Shown here one piece after another: positions 7,905-17,431 of a stretch of DNA of 64,000 nt (position 1 is the stretch's first letter; the number at the start of each line of letters is the position of its first letter). The stretch lies in contig CAVUSJ010000005.1 of NCBI GenBank assembly GCA_963744105.1, positions 124,001-188,000 on the forward strand, read 5' to 3'. The stretch is from DASUPK01 sp963744105. Lineage in GTDB: Bacteria > Actinomycetota > Thermoleophilia > Solirubrobacterales > 70-9. A program made the translations under genes and the position numbers. The notes under the pieces are model-generated. The model was given only the letters and a program-made list of their open reading frames with translations. It did not search any database and was not told where the DNA came from.

Positions 7905-10463
7905 TCATCCTTTTACGACGAAGTTGACCAACCGGCCAGGCACGACGATCTCCTTCGCCACGGCCTTGCCGTCGAGGTGCCGCTGCACGTTCTCGGAGGA
8001 CCTGGCGAGCTCGAGCAGCTCTTCCTCGGCCGTGTCGGCGCCCACCTCAACCCGATCCCGAAGCTTGCCGTTCACCTGCACGACGAGCATGTAGGTGTCC
8101 CTCTCGAGCAGCTCCGGATCGGCTTTCGGCCAGGGCTGCTCCCAGACGCGCTCGCCCTCCAGCCACTCATAGACCTCCGAGCAGAGGTGCGGTGCGAATG
8201 GAAAGAGCAGGGAGACAGCGGTCGCGGTCGCGAATCGCACGGCAGCGGCTCCCGTCGGATCGTCGTAGAGGCCGTCCTTGACCCGGTAGATCTCGTTGAC
8301 CAGCTCCATGACCGCGGAGATCGCCGTGTTGAACTGAAAACGAGGGTCGATGTCCCGGGTGACCTTGTCGATCGCCCAGTGGGCCTTGGCGAGAAGATTC
8401 CTGGCTTCGCCATCAGGAGCCGCGTCCTGCCCCACATCACGGGTCGCGCTGTCGCGCGCCCTCGCACTTTCGGGCGCGGCAACCTCCTTGGTCCTCTCTG
8501 TGACCTCCCGCCCCAGCCGCCAGAGCCGCGAGAGGAACCGGAAGACTCCCTCGGCCCCCTCGTCCGACCAGTCGCCGCCCTTGATCGGCGGGCCCATGAA
8601 GCAGATGTAGGTCCGCAATGTGTCGGCGCCGAAGCGGTCGACGTACTCCGCGGGGCTCACGGTGTTGCCCTTCGACTTGGACATCTTGGCCCCGGCGCGG
8701 GTGATCATGCCCTGGGTGAACAGGTTGGCGAACGGCTCGCGCGCGTCCAGAAGCCCCATGTCGTGCAGTGCCTTAACGAAGAAGCGCGCGTACATCAGGT
8801 GGAGGATCGCGTGCTCGACCCCGCCGATGTACTGGTCGACCGGCATCCAGTAGTCGGCGATCTCCTTCGCCCAGCACTCCTCGTCGTTGTGCGGGTCCAG
8901 GTAGCGGAGGAAGTACCAGGAGGAGTCGACGAAGGTGTCCATCGTGTCCGTCTCCCGCCGGGCCCTGCCGCCGCACTGCGGGCACTCGGTGTTCACCCAG
9001 TCCTCGGCCGCGGCGAGCGGGCTGCGACCCTTGGGCGCGTACTCCTCGATGTCGGGCAGGAGCACCGGGAGCTGGTCCTCGGGGACCGGCACCATCCCGC
9101 ACGCCTCGCAGTAGAGGATCGGGATCGGGGCGCCCCAGTAGCGCTGGCGGGAGACGAGCCAGTCGCGAAGCCGGAAGTTGACAGCCTGCTTCCCCCGGTC
9201 CTCCGAGGCAAGCCAGTCGACGATCTCGTCGTAGGCCTCGCGGTTGTGCTTGCCGTCGAAGCGGCCCGAGTTGACCATCGCGCCGTCCCCGGAGTAGGGC
9301 AGGCCCTCGTCGTCGCGGGACTGCTCTGGGTCGGTGCCCTCGATCACGCGGCGGATCGGCAGGTCGTAGGCCTTCGCGAACTCGTAGTCCCGCTGGTCGT
9401 GGGCCGGCACGGCCATGATCGCGCCGGTGCCGTACTCCATCAGCACGTAGTCGGCCACGAACATCGGGATGCGCTCGCCGTTCACGGGGTTGACCACCTC
9501 GCGGCCGAGCGGCACGCCCGTCTTCTGGCGCTCCTCGTCGGCGCGCTCCTCGGCGGACGCTCGAGCCGACTCGTTGACGTATTCGCGAACCTCCTGCTCC
9601 CGCTCGGTCCCCTCGGCCAGGTGCTCGACCATCGGGTGCTCCGGGGCGAGCACGAAGAAGGTCGCGCCGAAGAGAGTGTCCGGGCGGGTCGTGAAGACCG
9701 GAAAGTCGACCTCGAGGTCCTCGCAGCGGAAGGTCACCTCAGCGCCCTCGGAGCGACCGATCCAGTTGCGCTGCATCGTGACCACGTTCTCGGGCCACGA
9801 CTCGAGCAGGTCGAAGTCGTCGAGGAGCTGCTGCGCGTACTCGGTGATCCGGAAGAACCACTGCTCGAGCTTGCGCTGCTCGACCAGGGTCCCGCAGCGC
9901 TCGCAGTGGCCGTCGATCACCTGCTCGTTGGCGAGCACGGTCTGGTCCTTCGGGCACCACTGCACCGGCGCCTCGTGCCGGTGCGCCAGGCCGCGCTCGT
10001 ACAGCTTCAGGAAGATCCACTGCGTCCAGCGGTAGTAGGCCGGCTGGTGGGTGCCGAACTCGCGAGTCCAGTCGATCGAGATGCCCCAGCGCATGAACTG
10101 CTCGCGGAACAACGCGATCGACTTCTCGGTCGCCTCCCGCGGAGGCTCACCGGTGTTGATGGCGTTGTTCTCGGCGGGCAGCCCGAAGGCGTCGTATCCC
10201 ATCGGATGCAAAACGCTGAAGCCGCGCCGGCGCCTGAAGTGGGCGATCGCGTCGCCGACGGAATACGTCTTCAGGTGGCCGACGTGGGGCTCGCCCGAGG
10301 GGTACGGCAGCATCTCGAGCACATAGCTCTTCGGCTTCGACTCGTCGAACTCCGGGGATCCCGGGTTCGCCACCACCCAGGTGTTCTCCGCTTCCCAGAC
10401 GAGCTGCCACTTGCGCTCGATCGCGGCTGGGTCGTAGCGCTCGATGTTCTCGGCCTCGGCCAT
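7905..10463 (-). CDS. leuS: Leucyl-tRNA synthetase
   Basis: The 852-residue class I aminoacyl-tRNA synthetase charges tRNA-Leu. The HIGH motif appears as HVGH (residues 60-63, within PYPSGEPHVGHLK), and KMSKS is intact in GAKMSKSKGN. The editing CP1 domain lies between them, with a Zn-type cysteine pair set in CEACG and CPQCGG. The C-terminus has the anticodon-binding helices and the LeuS tail domain (VQVNGKLRDRVEV). Length is normal. A small unknown gene diverges 59 bases upstream. Confidence 0.98.
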   Translation of the reverse strand: MAEAENIERYDPAAIERKWQLVWEAENTWVVANPGSPEFDESKPKSYVLEMLPYPSGEPHVGHLKTYSVGDAIAHFRRRRGFSVLHPMGYDAFGLPAENNAINTGEPPREATEKSIALFREQFMRWGISIDWTREFGTHQPAYYRWTQWIFLKLYERGLAHRHEAPVQWCPKDQTVLANEQVIDGHCERCGTLVEQRKLEQWFFRITEYAQQLLDDFDLLESWPENVVTMQRNWIGRSEGAEVTFRCEDLEVDFPVFTTRPDTLFGATFFVLAPEHPMVEHLAEGTEREQEVREYVNESARASAEERADEERQKTGVPLGREVVNPVNGERIPMFVADYVLMEYGTGAIMAVPAHDQRDYEFAKAYDLPIRRVIEGTDPEQSRDDEGLPYSGDGAMVNSGRFDGKHNREAYDEIVDWLASEDRGKQAVNFRLRDWLVSRQRYWGAPIPILYCEACGMVPVPEDQLPVLLPDIEEYAPKGRSPLAAAEDWVNTECPQCGGRARRETDTMDTFVDSSWYFLRYLDPHNDEECWAKEIADYWMPVDQYIGGVEHAILHLMYARFFVKALHDMGLLDAREPFANLFTQGMITRAGAKMSKSKGNTVSPAEYVDRFGADTLRTYICFMGPPIKGGDWSDEGAEGVFRFLSRLWRLGREVTERTKEVAAPESARARDSATRDVGQDAAPDGEARNLLAKAHWAIDKVTRDIDPRFQFNTAISAVMELVNEIYRVKDGLYDDPTGAAAVRFATATAVSLLFPFAPHLCSEVYEWLEGERVWEQPWPKADPELLERDTYMLVVQVNGKLRDRVEVGADTAEEELLELARSSENVQRHLDGKAVAKEIVVPGRLVNFVVKG

Positions 10464-10522
10464 CGGGCGCCAGTTTACGAGCGGCGTATATTCGGCCGCA
10501 GACGAGCGAAGGAGGAACTGCG

Positions 10523-10747
10523 ATGTCGAGGTTGATCAGACTGGATCGGACAGGTCACACCGAGCTGGCGAGCTGGACCGCCGAGGACGCCGACTCGCGG
10601 CGGGCCGCGGTCGAGGCGTTTCGCCGGGAGCTCGATGACGGCATGCTGGCGAGCGCGACGCTCCCGGACGGCTCGGCCGAGGTGGTCCGCGAGCTGCCCC
10701 TGGATGCCGATCTCGTGATCATGCGGCGGCCGATCGCGGGCGGATAG
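10523..10747 (+). CDS. Small conserved-looking protein of unknown function
   Basis: The 74-residue protein begins MSRLIRLDRTGHTELASW and follows a strong ribosome binding site (AAGGAGG, 10510-10516). The middle (RRAAVEAFRRELDDGMLASATLPDG) and the end (ADLVIMRRPIAGG) suggest a compact alpha/beta fold without a membrane segment. It is the first gene of a three-gene plus-strand group between leuS and acsA. The next gene begins on the very next base after its stop. No family recognised. Confidence 0.75.
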   Translation: MSRLIRLDRTGHTELASWTAEDADSRRAAVEAFRRELDDGMLASATLPDGSAEVVRELPLDADLVIMRRPIAGG

Positions 10748-11374
10748 GTGGAGGCCGGCGTGCTCGCCGAGGCCGCGGCGATGCCGTGGCGGCGACGGGC
10801 GAGCGAGCGCAGCCTTGCCCGCGAGGGCCGGATCTGGACCCTGTGGAGCGTCGGGGTGATCGTCACCTTCGGGCTGCCCGCGGCGCTGCTGGTCTGGATC
10901 CAGCCCCTGGCCTTCCCGGTCTCGGCGATCTTCCTCGGGCACGGGGTCGCGGTTCTGCACCTCCAGGCGCGCCGTGGCGCCCGTGGCGTCAAGCCGATCG
11001 GGAGCACCGAGACGGCGCCCGAGCGGAGGGCGCTCGGGCTGCTCGGCGATCTGGTCGGACATGACGCGCGCGACCTGCTGTCCCGGTCGGGGCTCGCGTT
11101 CCAGCGCGGGCGGCTCGGGACGTGGCTGGTGGGACAGGAGGGCGCGATCCTCGTTCGCCCGGGCGGTCACCGCGTGCACTGCTTCTGCGTCAGGGTGGGC
11201 GAGGCCGGCGACCTCCCCGCGGGGGACCGCGTCGCGCATCTTCTGCTGGCGCTGCGCGAAGACGAGGAGGGCTTCGCCACGGTCTCGAACCGGAACTTCT
11301 CAGGTGCCGCGTGGCGTCTTCGGCTCGAACTGCCGCGTTCGGTACGCCCGGCGCTGAGCGCGGCGAGGGATTAG
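10748..11374 (+). CDS. Predicted membrane protein of unknown function
   Basis: Translation would start at a GTG that directly follows the stop of the previous gene, which implies coupling. The 208-residue product has two adjacent hydrophobic segments (GVIVTFGLPAALLVWI and PVSAIFLGHGVAVLHL). After these comes a soluble C-terminal part of about 130 residues, starting near ERRALGLLGDLVGHDARDLL and containing GTWLVGQEGAILVRPGG. The topology suggests a two-helix anchor with a cytoplasmic domain. I do not recognise a characterised family. Confidence 0.7.
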   Translation: MEAGVLAEAAAMPWRRRASERSLAREGRIWTLWSVGVIVTFGLPAALLVWIQPLAFPVSAIFLGHGVAVLHLQARRGARGVKPIGSTETAPERRALGLLGDLVGHDARDLLSRSGLAFQRGRLGTWLVGQEGAILVRPGGHRVHCFCVRVGEAGDLPAGDRVAHLLLALREDEEGFATVSNRNFSGAAWRLRLELPRSVRPALSAARD

Positions 11375-11384
11375 GGTCGCGCCT

Positions 11385-11569
11385 TTGGGCTTGTTCGACC
11401 GCCTCGTCAAACGCCCCAAGGGAGTCGAGCCGCGGATCGGACAGCGCGTCTGGGTCGGCCTCGAGTTCCTCGAGGGCATGGTCAAGCAAGGGACGGTGGA
11501 CCAGGAGGGCCTGAACCGGGCGCGGGACTATCTCGAGGCCGGCGGCTGGACCGCCAAGTCGTCCGGCGT

Positions 11570-11573
<4 letters not shown>
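11385..11573 (+). CDS. Small protein of unknown function
   Basis: The 62-residue frame starts with TTG and reads MGLFDRLVKRPKGVEPRIGQ. It has an amphipathic, charged N-terminus and a C-terminal part (GLNRARDYLEAGGWTAKSSG) that looks helical. It closes the three-gene plus-strand group 10523-11573. Its TAG stop overlaps the stop of the convergent acsA in the shared palindrome CTAG. The short length and TTG start lower certainty, but the frame is consistent with the operon. Confidence 0.6.
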
Positions 11574-13558
<1,985 letters not shown>

Positions 13559-13661
13559 CTCTCCTCCTAAGTCGGTTCTTGGCCCAAACCTACTCTCCGA
13601 CGCGAATCGTGGCCGAGGTGACGGCGCCGGGGATCCGACGTAGCCGCCCCACCGCAGTTGC

Positions 13662-14528
13662 CTAGAGACCCGCGGCCTCGGCGAGCAGCGTGACCTGCTC
13701 GGGGTCAGGTGAGCAGGGGAAGAGGATGAGCTCGTCGCAGTTCCATTCCTCGTACGCCTTCATGAAGGCCTTGACGCTGTCTGCATCCTTGGGTGCGGCG
13801 GAGACGATTCCCTGGACCGCGTCGTCCCCCAGCCAGGCGTAGTAGTCGCCGGCGTAGGCCTCGACCTTGGCTTGCGCGTCGGGACCGAGGCAGAAGTAGC
13901 CGAGCGCCAGGGTGCGGGGCCTGCCCTCGCGGCCGGCCTTCTTCCAGGCGTCCTCGAGATTGGAGTAGTCGGCGCCGAACTGGTCGGGGCCGGAGCCGCC
14001 CTGCGTCCAGCCGTCGCCGAACTTGGCTGCGCGCTCGAGGGCGGCCTGAACGTAGCCGCCGACCATCAGGGACGGGCCCTTGCCGCTGGGACGGGGGCCG
14101 ACCTTCGACTCGAGGTCGCCCTCGGCGTTCCAGATGTCGCGGATCTTCGCCAGGGCGTCGTCCAGCCACTTGCCGCGTCCGGACATGTCGAGGCCGCTGA
14201 CCTGGTAGTCGTCCTCGCGCCCGCCGACCCCGATGCCGAGGACCGCGCGGCCGCCGCCGGCCAGGGCGTCGAGGGAGAGGAACTGCTTGGCGATCATCGC
14301 GGGGTTCTGGCGGAGGGGGCCGAGCATGACGTCTGTGACGAGCTTGATGCGCTCCGTCACCGCGGCCGCCGCCGAGAGCGCGACCACGGGCTCGTAGTTC
14401 GGGAAGACGATGCGGTCGATCGTTCCGAGGGATGAGAAACCGGCGTCCTCGGCGGCGCGCGCCCAGTCGGTGAGCTGGTCGCCGGTCGTCCCCGGCACCG
14501 TGTTCGGCAGTCCGATTCCGAGCTCCAT
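13662..14528 (-). CDS. LLM class F420-dependent oxidoreductase
   Basis: The 288-residue TIM-barrel protein belongs to the luciferase-like monooxygenase superfamily, in which actinobacterial members usually use cofactor F420. I chose the ATG at 14528 (MELGIGLPNTVPGTTGD), because it follows AAAGGA at good spacing. The longer frame to 14675 overlaps the divergent gene. Visible elements include LSLDALAGGGRAVLGIGVGG and the flavin/F420-pocket region. The substrate is not predictable. A second F420-type gene diverges 28 bases upstream. Confidence 0.87.
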   Translation of the reverse strand: MELGIGLPNTVPGTTGDQLTDWARAAEDAGFSSLGTIDRIVFPNYEPVVALSAAAAVTERIKLVTDVMLGPLRQNPAMIAKQFLSLDALAGGGRAVLGIGVGGREDDYQVSGLDMSGRGKWLDDALAKIRDIWNAEGDLESKVGPRPSGKGPSLMVGGYVQAALERAAKFGDGWTQGGSGPDQFGADYSNLEDAWKKAGREGRPRTLALGYFCLGPDAQAKVEAYAGDYYAWLGDDAVQGIVSAAPKDADSVKAFMKAYEEWNCDELILFPCSPDPEQVTLLAEAAGL

Positions 14529-14556
14529 GAGTTCCTTTCGTTGATCCTTTGTCCTG

Positions 14557-15027
14557 ATGGCCCAAAACCAACCTACCGAGTTGCTTGCGTGGGCAAACAA
14601 CCTGCTGGAGACCGAACGGGTCGGGCGGCTGGGGTTTCTGGACGATGAGGGCGCGCCGCGGGTGCTGCCGGTCACCTTCGCGGTGGCCGAGGGAGTGATC
14701 TGGAGCGCGATCGATCAGAAGCCGAAACGGGCCGGGGAGCCGGCGCGGCTGCGGTTCCTGAGGCGGGACCCACGGGCGGCGCTGACGGTCGACCGGTATT
14801 CGGACGACTGGGAGCAGCTGGCGTGGGTTCAGGTGCTGGGCTCGGTGCGGATCCTCGACGTCTCGGAGGGCGCCACGGGACTCGCCGCGCTCAGCGAGAA
14901 GTACGAGCAGTACCGGGACCGACCTCCGCCGGGGCCGGTGCTGAAACTTGAGCCGCAGCGGTATCTGTGGTGGCGGGCTGCGGATCCGGAGGGCCGAGGC
15001 GGGCGTATCGCCGGCCACGGCGGGTGA
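14557..15027 (+). CDS. PPOX class, probably F420-dependent, oxidoreductase
   Basis: The 156-residue product is a split-barrel flavin/F420-binding protein of the pyridoxamine-5'-phosphate-oxidase-like group. The N-terminal half (LLETERVGRLGFLDDEGAPR) and the middle (PARLRFLRRDPRAALTVDRYSD) match the Rv0121-like subfamily that I remember as F420-linked. The end (QRYLWWRAADPEG) is also typical. It diverges from the LLM enzyme, so the two may share a promoter region. Its last 137 bases overlap the antisense Phd-like segment of the 14891-15619 frame. Confidence 0.8.
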   Translation: MAQNQPTELLAWANNLLETERVGRLGFLDDEGAPRVLPVTFAVAEGVIWSAIDQKPKRAGEPARLRFLRRDPRAALTVDRYSDDWEQLAWVQVLGSVRILDVSEGATGLAALSEKYEQYRDRPPPGPVLKLEPQRYLWWRAADPEGRGGRIAGHGG

Positions 15028-15619
15028 TCAGGATCTCGTCGCCGGCGGCGGCGCGCTCCATCCAATAACCGAAGTGCCCGCGGAAGCGGTGGGCGCCGAC
15101 GGTGATCTCGTTGAAATCCCCGTCTTCGGAGGGAGTGGAGCTAGCGGGACTCGAACCCGCGACCTTTCGGCTGCCAGCCGAACGCTCTCCCAACTGAGCT
15201 ATAGCCCCGAGCTGGTATTCGCTTGCAAGGTTAATGCAGGCGCGCTGACCGTTTCGCGGCGATTGAAGGCGCAGATGCAATTGCCGCTTTCCGGCCACAA
15301 CGTGGATTGGGACAAGGAAGCTCTGGTCGAGCTCTCCGCAGTAGACGGCGAGGGCGTCAACCTCCTCGCTCGAATACGTGCTCGTGACGTAGCCATTGGG
15401 GGTGTGCCTGGAACCCCCCACCCGCACACAGACCACTCCGAGGTCGCGGTCAAGCGCCCCCCATTTGCACTGCACCCTGACCACCTCTCCTCCGAGGTCG
15501 AACATCAGGTCATAGCGTCCATGCTCGGCGACCGGCTTGAGGACCTCGATCCCGAGCTTGATCGCCTCGAGCGTGATGGCCGCCTCGGCGATGTTCCCCT
15601 TGTCGTTGGAGGTGAGCAC
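14891..15619 (-). CDS. PD-(D/E)XK nuclease frame reading through tRNA-Ala into a Phd-like domain
   Basis: One uninterrupted 242-codon frame starts at a GTG (15617-15619). Residues 1-135 resemble the group I intron-associated PD-(D/E)XK endonuclease family (I-Ssp6803I-like). Candidate catalytic residues are E12, D37 (GRYDLMF), Q50 and K52 (RVQCKW). The first base of tRNA-Ala falls exactly on codon 138, and codons 138-161 are the tRNA itself, read as GAIAQLGERSAGSRK and onward. Residues 171-210 (ITVGAHRFRGHFGYW, then GDEILITRRGRRYARL) resemble a Phd/YefM antitoxin. No ATG, GTG or TTG precedes that domain after the tRNA. Whether the whole protein is made, or only the nuclease part, is unknown. 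Confidence 0.6.
   Translation of the reverse strand: MLTSNDKGNIAEAAITLEAIKLGIEVLKPVAEHGRYDLMFDLGGEVVRVQCKWGALDRDLGVVCVRVGGSRHTPNGYVTSTYSSEEVDALAVYCGELDQSFLVPIHVVAGKRQLHLRLQSPRNGQRACINLASEYQLGAIAQLGERSAGSRKVAGSSPASSTPSEDGDFNEITVGAHRFRGHFGYWMERAAAGDEILITRRGRRYARLGPPDPQPATTDTAAAQVSAPAPAEVGPGTARTSR
15136..15208 (-). tRNA. tRNA-Ala (anticodon GGC)
   Basis: The minus strand folds into a 73-base cloverleaf without CCA. The acceptor stem GGGGCTA pairs with TAGCTCC and contains the G3:U70 wobble that identifies alanine tRNAs. The D arm is GCTCAGTTGGGAGAGC. The anticodon stem-loop TTCGG-CTGGCAG-CCGAA gives anticodon GGC. The T arm holds the canonical GGTTCGAGTCC. The discriminator base is A. The gene lies wholly inside the open frame 14891-15619 on the same strand. 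Confidence 0.97.
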
Positions 15620-15686
15620 CTGCCGATACTCGCGCGGACGTCCTCGCGAGTGCCACGCCCAACGTCAAGAACGTGTGACGAAACCG

Positions 15687-16385
15687 CTACGCCGCGCGGT
15701 GCTCGTCGGCGCGGCCCTGATCCACATCGATCACCACGCCGTTGCGGCGCGTGTCGCGCACCACGAAGTCGAAGGGCGCCTTCTCCTCCAGCGCCCGCAG
15801 CAGGTCGATCGGGTTCTCGAGATTGATCGAGACCCAGGCCCTACCGCCCGAGAACCGCTTCACCTTGATCTGGGACGCGCCATCGATCCCCGCGGCGGCA
15901 TCCTCGAATCCGGTCAGCTGTGCGAAGTCCTTCAGCGGTCCGACCTCGATCTCGATCTCGCCGGAGTACACCCCCGCCTGCGCCGGCTCGGTCCCGACCG
16001 CCGGCCGGTCATCGGCCTCGAGCCCCAGGCGCTCCTTCGCCACCTCGGCCAGCTCATTGACCCTCGCACCCAGCTCGTCTCTCAGCCCCGTCAGCTCGGT
16101 CACCCGGTCCGCCATCTGCACCGCGTCCTCGAGCGCCTTCATCCGGATCCGGGTCGCCTGGCGGCGCGCCTGCCCGTAGATCTCCTCGATCCCCTTGGTC
16201 ACCGCGGCGCTCACCGGCTTCCTCAGGGCCTCCTGCAGCCGCTTCTCCCGCTCCACGACCCGCTCGGCCAACCTCTGCGCCTCCCGCTCGAGGCGGGCCA
16301 GCCGGGCGTCACGGGCCTCGATCGCGGCATCGACCTGTTCTGGGTCGTAGCCCCGCAAGGCGCGCGAGAAACGCTCCTTCGACAC
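15687..16385 (-). CDS. DivIVA-like coiled-coil protein
   Basis: The 232-residue product starts at a GTG (MSKERFSRALRGYDPEQVD). This reproduces the DivIVA/GpsB-type N-terminal motif F-x-x-x-x-x-G-Y-D-x-x-x-V-D. A long charged coiled coil follows (residues 20-90), then a second helical stretch, and a compact C-terminal domain (GEIEIEVGPLKDFAQLTGFE, then WVSINLENPIDLLRAL). DivIVA proteins mark curved membrane and organise polar growth or division. The role here is inferred only from the motif. It lies downstream of rsfS on the same strand. Confidence 0.72.
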   Translation of the reverse strand: MSKERFSRALRGYDPEQVDAAIEARDARLARLEREAQRLAERVVEREKRLQEALRKPVSAAVTKGIEEIYGQARRQATRIRMKALEDAVQMADRVTELTGLRDELGARVNELAEVAKERLGLEADDRPAVGTEPAQAGVYSGEIEIEVGPLKDFAQLTGFEDAAAGIDGASQIKVKRFSGGRAWVSINLENPIDLLRALEEKAPFDFVVRDTRRNGVVIDVDQGRADEHRAA

Positions 16386-16450
16386 GTGCGGAAGGCTACG
16401 GTCGCTCTCGGACGACTTCTCCTGCGTGCAGGCGAGGGTGGACGAAAGCC

Positions 16451-16834
16451 CTAGGCCGCGCCTCGCGCGCCCGCCAAATCCAGCTCCAGCCGCCCCGCCT
16501 CGCCCCAGAGCTGCTCGAGCCGGTACCTCTCCCGCGGCTCCGGCGTGAACACGTGCAGCACCGCGTCCAGGTAGTCCATCAGCACCCACTCGGCCTCGCG
16601 CTCGCCCTCCACGCGGGCCGGCAGCCATCCGTCCCGCTTGAGCTGGTGGTAGACCTCGTCGTGGATCGCCTTCGCCTGCCGCTCGTTCCGAGCAGTGCAG
16701 ATCACCAGGTAGTCCGTGTAGCCGACCAGCTGCCTGACGTCGAGCGCGACCAGGTCGGTCGCCTTCTTGTCGTCCGCGATCGCGGCCAGGCGGCGCGCCA
16801 GCTCCTCGGAGGTCATCTCCTTCCCCCGGCTCAT
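16451..16834 (-). CDS. rsfS: Ribosomal silencing factor RsfS
   Basis: The 127-residue protein contains the DUF143/RsfS core, with VALDVRQLVGYTDYLVICTA and the conserved WVLMDYLDAVLHVFTPEPRE. RsfS binds ribosomal protein L14 and blocks joining of the subunits in starved cells. The start at 16834 (MSRGKEMTSEEL) overlaps the stop of nadD by four bases (ATGA), a translational-coupling arrangement seen in many genomes. A second Met seven codons in is possible. Confidence 0.94.
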   Translation of the reverse strand: MSRGKEMTSEELARRLAAIADDKKATDLVALDVRQLVGYTDYLVICTARNERQAKAIHDEVYHQLKRDGWLPARVEGEREAEWVLMDYLDAVLHVFTPEPRERYRLEQLWGEAGRLELDLAGARGAA

Positions 16835-17427
16835 CGGTACAACCTCCGCTCCCCGATCAGCCTGATCACCGGATCCGGAACCAGGTGCCGGAGCGGCTTT
16901 CCCTCCCGCGCTCGCTGCCTGACTGTGGTCGAGGACGCTCCGCAAAGTGGCATGTCGATTATCTCCGCCCTGTCGGATGCACCCAGGCGCTCGAGCGCCG
17001 AATCGACCGCACCCAGCTCCACGCCCGGCCTCGGCACCACGCCGATCCGCGCCAGCTCGACCACCCGCTCGGGCTCCTTCCAGCTCGCCAATCCAGCGGC
17101 CATGTCCGCGCCCATCAGGAAGAACAGCTCATTCCCGGCCTCCTGCTCGGTCAGCAGCTCCAGCGTCCGGTAGCTGTACGAAACCTCATCCCGCTCGACC
17201 TCGAGGCCCGAGGCCTCCACCCCGTCCTCGTCCTCGGCCGCCAGCCCCGCCATCTCCAGCCGGATCTCCGACCCGGGGTCGTCCTCGATCTCCTTGTGCG
17301 GAGCCCGCCCGGTGACCATCAGCAGCACCCGATCGATCTCGAGCTGCCAGCGCGCTTCCTGGGCGAGCAGTAGATGTCCCACGTGGGGCGGGTTGAAGGC
17401 CCCGCCCAGGACCCCGATCCGAGCGAC
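16831..17427 (-). CDS. nadD: Nicotinate-nucleotide adenylyltransferase, apparently with a non-standard start
   Basis: The product adenylates nicotinate mononucleotide in NAD synthesis. The conserved nucleotide-binding motif GGAFNPPHVGH and the C-terminal SSTTVRQR are present. The first canonical start in the frame is the GTG at 17382, which lies inside the GGxFxPxHxGH motif and would destroy it. Between that codon and the in-frame TGA inside proA there is no ATG, GTG or TTG. AGGGAG (17433-17438) stands 7 bases before a GTC codon at 17425-17427, which I take as the likely start region. A GTG misread as GTC is the simple alternative. Confidence 0.88.
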   Translation of the reverse strand, partial: VARIGVLGGAFNPPHVGHLLLAQEARWQLEIDRVLLMVTGRAPHKEIEDDPGSEIRLEMAGLAAEDEDGVEASGLEVERDEVSYSYRTLELLTEQEAGNELFFLMGADMAAGLASWKEPERVVELARIGVVPRPGVELGAVDSALERLGASDRAEIIDMPLCGASSTTVRQRAREGKPLRHLVPDPVIRLIGERRLYR

Positions 17428-17431
17428 GTCG

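Noticed and set aside
7977..10535. Very long plus-strand open frame opposite leuS
   Set aside because: It is antisense to leuS, whose HIGH and KMSKS motifs are intact. In GC-rich DNA the opposite frame often stays open because codon bias removes stops. Its translation is rich in Arg/His/Val/Leu with no domain.
15136..15208. The peptide GAIAQLGERSAGSRK as a real protein motif
   Set aside because: Taken alone it is the well-known artefact of translating a tRNA gene. I report it only because the flanking frame is open on both sides and has recognisable domains.
15209..15619. Integrated mobile element at tRNA-Ala
   Set aside because: I looked for an integrase, a repeated tRNA 3' end or direct repeats flanking the nuclease. 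None is visible, so an integrative element is not supported, although the nuclease is of a homing type.
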